A stretch of DNA of 64,000 nucleotides from Chersky-840 sp963764205. Its GTDB lineage: Bacteria; Actinomycetota; Acidimicrobiia; Acidimicrobiales; UBA8190. The notes beneath the pieces were generated by a model. It was not told the origin of the DNA and made no database searches. It saw only the letters and a list, made by a program, of their open reading frames with translations. Below, one piece after another: positions 61,273 to 64,000 of this stretch (position 1 is the first letter of the stretch; each line of letters opens with the position of its first letter). The DNA lies in contig CAVXRN010000002.1 in assembly GCA_963764205.1 (NCBI GenBank), positions 1,116,001-1,180,000 of the forward strand. Reading direction: 5' to 3'. Both the position numbers and the translations under genes were made by a program.

Positions 61273-62682
61273 ATGCAGAAGTCTCGAGTTTCCCGGTTTG
61301 CCGCCCGCATGGCCTTGGGGACGGGGGCTCTCGTTCTGTGCGCGCTGCCGGCGATCCTGAGCTCGGGCTCGGCTACCGCCTCGATCCTCGACGGTGCCGC
61401 CACCATCACCAACCAGGCCTTGAGCCCGTTGTCCTCGGGAGGGTCGACGACGCAATTTTCTCTCGCCTTGCCGGTGAACGCGGCGTGCTCGGGCGATACC
61501 GCCAGTCACGGCTATCACGTCTTCAGCTACCTCGTGCAAAAGGGCACCACCATTAGCAGCCTCTCCTTCACCACCCACCCGTCCTCGGGTTACGGCCTCG
61601 TCAACAACTCCGGCCTCTACTACGGACCGGTCAACACGGCCAACACAACCGGTCAGATCATCGGGATCCCCACCAACTTCGAATGGGCCCCGCTGCTGGC
61701 CGACGGGGCTACCTTGGGGTCGCTGCTCTACACCGGCGGCACCAGCGGGTTGTGGGAGGCGGGCCTGGCGTGTGCCAACAGCTCGGGAACCCTGTCCGAT
61801 TACTGGAACACCCAGGTGACCTTCACGACCAGTGCGAGTGACCCCAACGGGTTCACGTGGAGTGCGTACCAGGTGGCCCCGATCACCGCCACCACGACGA
61901 CGACCGCATCGAGCACCTTCACCGGCCAGCTGACCGCGGCCAACGCCAGTGGGGCCGTCACCTACGCCGTGACCTCGCCCGCCACGGGCATCTCGGTCTC
62001 CTCGACCGGGGCGATCAGCACGACCACCACGTTGGCCGCGGGTCTCCACACTCTGAGCGGCACCGACACCGACACGGGGGGAGACGCCGGGACCTGGAGC
62101 CTCACCCTGACGGTCAGTACGGTCACGTTGGCGCAGGCCGCACCCACGTCGGCCTCGGTGCCGACGACGGCCTCGAGCACCTTCACCGACCAACTGCACG
62201 TGACCCACAGCAACGGGGCGCTCACCTACGCCGTGACCACCCCCGCCGCGGGCATCTCGGTTTCCTCGAGCGGGGCCATCAGCACCACCGGCACCCTGGC
62301 GGCGGGGACGTACACCGTGGGCGGCACCGACGCCGACGCAGATGGCGACAGCGGGACCTGGTCCTTCACTCTGACCGTGACGAGTGCCACCCCCCCGCCC
62401 GACAGCTTCACCAGCGCCACGTCCACCTCCGCCACGGTGGGCTCGCAGCTCTCCTTCTCCGTCACCACGGTCGGGACTCCCGCCCCCAAGCTCAAGGAGA
62501 AGGGCAAGCTGCCCAAGGGCGTGAAGTTCAACAAGGCATCCCACGTCCTGGGCGGGACCCCGACCTCGACCAAGCACAAGTCCGCAGCCGGCACCTACCA
62601 CCTGACCTTCACCGCCACCTTCGGCAAGGGCAAGACCAAGGTGGTGGCGACCCAGGCGTTCACGCTGAGCGTCTCGTCCTAG
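61273..62682 (+). CDS. Secreted DYWN-domain protein with Ig/cadherin-like repeats (paralogue D)
   Basis: A 469-residue exported protein from ATG 61273 (Shine-Dalgarno AAAGAGGA). Signal peptide (1-36), DYWN domain about 38-198 with C72 (AACSGD) and C167 (LACANS), two Thr-rich cadherin/Ig-like repeats (about 200-290 and 290-375; ITATTTTTASSTFTGQLTAAN, GISVSSTGAIST), and a last domain (PAPKLKEKGKLPKGVKFNKAS, YHLTFTATFGKGKTKVV). There is no C-terminal TM or sorting motif, so unlike A-C it is probably released or held non-covalently. The last domain recurs in the partial gene at the window end. Confidence 0.8.
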   Translation: MQKSRVSRFAARMALGTGALVLCALPAILSSGSATASILDGAATITNQALSPLSSGGSTTQFSLALPVNAACSGDTASHGYHVFSYLVQKGTTISSLSFTTHPSSGYGLVNNSGLYYGPVNTANTTGQIIGIPTNFEWAPLLADGATLGSLLYTGGTSGLWEAGLACANSSGTLSDYWNTQVTFTTSASDPNGFTWSAYQVAPITATTTTTASSTFTGQLTAANASGAVTYAVTSPATGISVSSTGAISTTTTLAAGLHTLSGTDTDTGGDAGTWSLTLTVSTVTLAQAAPTSASVPTTASSTFTDQLHVTHSNGALTYAVTTPAAGISVSSSGAISTTGTLAAGTYTVGGTDADADGDSGTWSFTLTVTSATPPPDSFTSATSTSATVGSQLSFSVTTVGTPAPKLKEKGKLPKGVKFNKASHVLGGTPTSTKHKSAAGTYHLTFTATFGKGKTKVVATQAFTLSVSS

Positions 62683-62734
62683 GCGCATCGAGAGACTCGG
62701 GTCACGAAGACGTCGATAGGAGCAACGGGCTGAG

Positions 62735-63205
62735 ATGCACATCTCGGCAAAGGTCGACTACGGCCTACGCGCCCTTCTCGTGCTGGCCGCCAGCGACGAA
62801 CCGATGACGGCTCGAGCGCTCGCCGGTGACCAGGACCTGCCCACCGGGTTTCTGAGTGCGATCCTGAACGACCTGCGGCGGGCGAGCATCGTCAGCAATC
62901 AGCGCGGGCATGACGGCGGCTACCGGCTCGCGCGCGCCGCGCACGACATCAGCGTGGCCGAGGTCATGCGAGCTCTGGACGGCCCCTTGGCGCGCGTCCG
63001 GGGGCTTCGTCCCGAGGCGATCGAGTATCGGGGCTCGGCCGAGCACCTGCAGTTGGTGTGGATCGCAGTGCGAGCCAATCTTCGGAAGGTTCTCGAGCAT
63101 GTCACCCTGCTCGACGTCATCGAGGGCCAGATCCCGACCGTGGCAGCAGATCCGGCCGGGACAGGCACCCTCCGGGCGCTCCCGGCGATCTCGGGGACCT
63201 CCTAG
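62735..63205 (+). CDS. Second Rrf2-family transcriptional regulator, cysteine-free
   Basis: A 156-residue Rrf2 protein starting MHISAKVDYGLRALLVLAASDE, with helix-turn-helix ALAGDQDLPTGFLSAILNDLRRASIV and wing HDGGYRLARAAHDISVAEVMRALDGPLARVRG. The C-terminal half (VWIAVRANLRKVLEHVTLLDVIEG) is typical of actinobacterial Rrf2 of unknown ligand. No Cys, so no Fe-S cluster. It lies 52 bases after paralogue D and could be co-transcribed with it. Confidence 0.85.
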   Translation: MHISAKVDYGLRALLVLAASDEPMTARALAGDQDLPTGFLSAILNDLRRASIVSNQRGHDGGYRLARAAHDISVAEVMRALDGPLARVRGLRPEAIEYRGSAEHLQLVWIAVRANLRKVLEHVTLLDVIEGQIPTVAADPAGTGTLRALPAISGTS

Positions 63206-63278
63206 AACGGATCTGGAGCCGGCGCAAACCCCGACCGGTCTTGGCGTGTCGGGGACCTCGGGTAATCTGCAAGGGTCC

Positions 63279-63349
63279 GCGGGCGTAGCTCAATGGCAGA
63301 GTCCCAGCCTTCCAAGCTGGTCATGCGGGTTCGATTCCCGTCGCCCGCT
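63279..63349 (+). tRNA. tRNA-Gly (anticodon TCC)
   Basis: Acceptor GCGGGCG/CGCCCGC with discriminator T, D-arm GCTC-AATGGCA-GAGT, anticodon stem CCAGC/GCTGG with loop CTTCCAA (anticodon TCC), and T-arm GCGGG-TTCGATT-CCCGT. Length 71, no CCA encoded. Confidence 0.94.
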
Positions 63350-63451
63350 CCCTGGTCAGACCGAGTTTTCTGCAGTCGAGTTGGAGTTGTCGCCTCGGGC
63401 AGAGGTCTGCGAGAACGGGCCGATCCAACGGTCCGCCCCACCTCCGGCCAA

Positions 63452-64000
63452 CTACGTCACGGTCAGGGTGAAGGATTGCGTAACCACGTCTTTCGGACTG
63501 CCCTTGCCAAAGGTGGCGGTGACGTTTAGGTGATAGGTAGCAGGGGCCAGTTTCTTGGAGGGCGTGCCCGAGACAGTGGCGATTCCCGTTCCCCGGTGGA
63601 ACTTCACTCCCTTGGGCAGGGTACCCGTCGCCTTGAGTTTTGGGGTGGGAGACCCAGTGGTTGTCAAAGTGAATGAGAAAAACAATCCCGCACGGACTTG
63701 GTCGGCAGCGTCACTCGTAATACATCGCGTTACTGTCCCACCGCAAACGGTGATCAAGAACGATTGTTGGACCTCGGGTGCCGCAAGATACTCGGTGCTG
63801 CCAGACTGGTTCGCGTCGACTGTGCATACTCCCGGAGCTAAAAGCGCGACACGGGTCCCATCGATCGAACATGCGGAAGCGCCGGATCCATCGATCGACA
63901 ATGTCACCGGATTCCCCGACGGCCCGCCGGTGGCAGAGACCTCGTAGATGCCTCCTGCCTTTGGGAGCGACGGTGGCTTGGATACAAAAGTGATCGCCTG
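63452..64000 (-). CDS. Secreted Ig-like repeat protein, C-terminal part only
   Basis: The last 182 codons of a protein whose start lies beyond the window. The visible part begins with a bacterial Ig-like domain (QAITFVSKPPSLPKAGGIYE, ATGGPSGNPVTLSIDGS) containing paired Cys (SACSIDG, GVCTVD), followed by a domain with TVCGGTVTRCITSD and the closing segment GSPTPKLKATGTLPKGVKFH..YHLNVTATFGKGSPKDVV. This closing segment closely matches the last domain of paralogue D. No TM at the C-terminus. A surface or secreted adhesin-like role is inferred. Confidence 0.75.
   Translation of the reverse strand, partial: QAITFVSKPPSLPKAGGIYEVSATGGPSGNPVTLSIDGSGASACSIDGTRVALLAPGVCTVDANQSGSTEYLAAPEVQQSFLITVCGGTVTRCITSDAADQVRAGLFFSFTLTTTGSPTPKLKATGTLPKGVKFHRGTGIATVSGTPSKKLAPATYHLNVTATFGKGSPKDVVTQSFTLTVT

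Noticed and set aside
61252..62742. 496-residue minus-strand ORF
   Set aside because: Antisense to paralogue D; Gly/Arg-rich shadow with no recognisable domain.

Overview
The window looks like a chromosomal segment of a high-GC actinobacterium. The best guess is the class Acidimicrobiia: it carries a WhiG-type sigma factor, a class II DAHP synthase, actinobacterial-style operons with many GTG starts and 4-bp stop/start overlaps, and a secreted protein with GYW..SDGGVFAFG repeats, which I associate with that class. The placement rests on gene content only.

Region 1 (1-40.9 kb) is mostly housekeeping. On the minus strand, in transcription order, are xerC-whiG-rpsB-tsf-pyrH (1-4.0 kb). A long minus-strand series covers tig-clpP-clpX-folC-ndk-mreB-mreC-mreD-mrdA, a radical SAM protein and its partner, rne-rplU-rpmA-obgE-proB-proA, a MoxR/VWA pair and a phosphoglycerate-mutase-like gene (13-35.4 kb). 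nadD-rsfS lie at 8.7-9.9 kb. Plus-strand genes break this up: a peptide-type solute-binding lipoprotein, a two-component system with a GerMN lipoprotein (an MtrAB-LpqB-like layout), DAHP synthase and a GYW-repeat/GH25-like secreted protein. Between 35.4 and 40.9 kb is a set of oxidoreductase, Ppx/GppA and serine-hydrolase genes. Several genes (tsf, the binding protein, the response regulator, the histidine kinase, rne) are broken by single-base indels, mostly gains at C/G junctions. Because tsf is normally essential, these are more likely sequence errors than decay.

Region 2 (40.9-44.5 kb) looks accessory. It has small plus-strand genes, a small protein joining a ClpC-type N-domain to a ClpX-type zinc finger, tRNA-Pro(TGG), and an IS481-type insertion flanked by a 16-bp direct repeat that copies the 3' end of the tRNA.

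Region 3 (44.5-63.2 kb) is the most unusual part. A minus-strand run of about 16 kb encodes, in transcription order: a secreted binding-protein-like protein, two secreted members of a new-looking domain family (called DYWN here), an exosortase with an EpsI-like extracellular extension, PstC, PstA, a membrane-anchored PstS, a 930-residue surface protein, a DYWN protein with an LPLTG sorting signal, a sortase-fold protein that appears to lack both catalytic His and Cys, PstB, a coiled-coil protein and a proline-rich tail-anchored protein. Facing it on the plus strand are a cysteine-free Rrf2 regulator, a fourth DYWN protein and a second Rrf2 regulator. Three copies of an imperfect palindrome (core ACTAA..CC.nCGG.TT) lie upstream of the minus-strand run, the first Rrf2 gene and the fourth DYWN gene, which suggests one regulon. 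My inference is an Rrf2-controlled, cell-surface-displayed Pst-like uptake or sensing system whose surface parts are processed by an exosortase.

The window ends with tRNA-Gly(TCC) and the 3' end of an Ig-like secreted protein. I see no rRNA genes, CRISPR arrays or replication origin.
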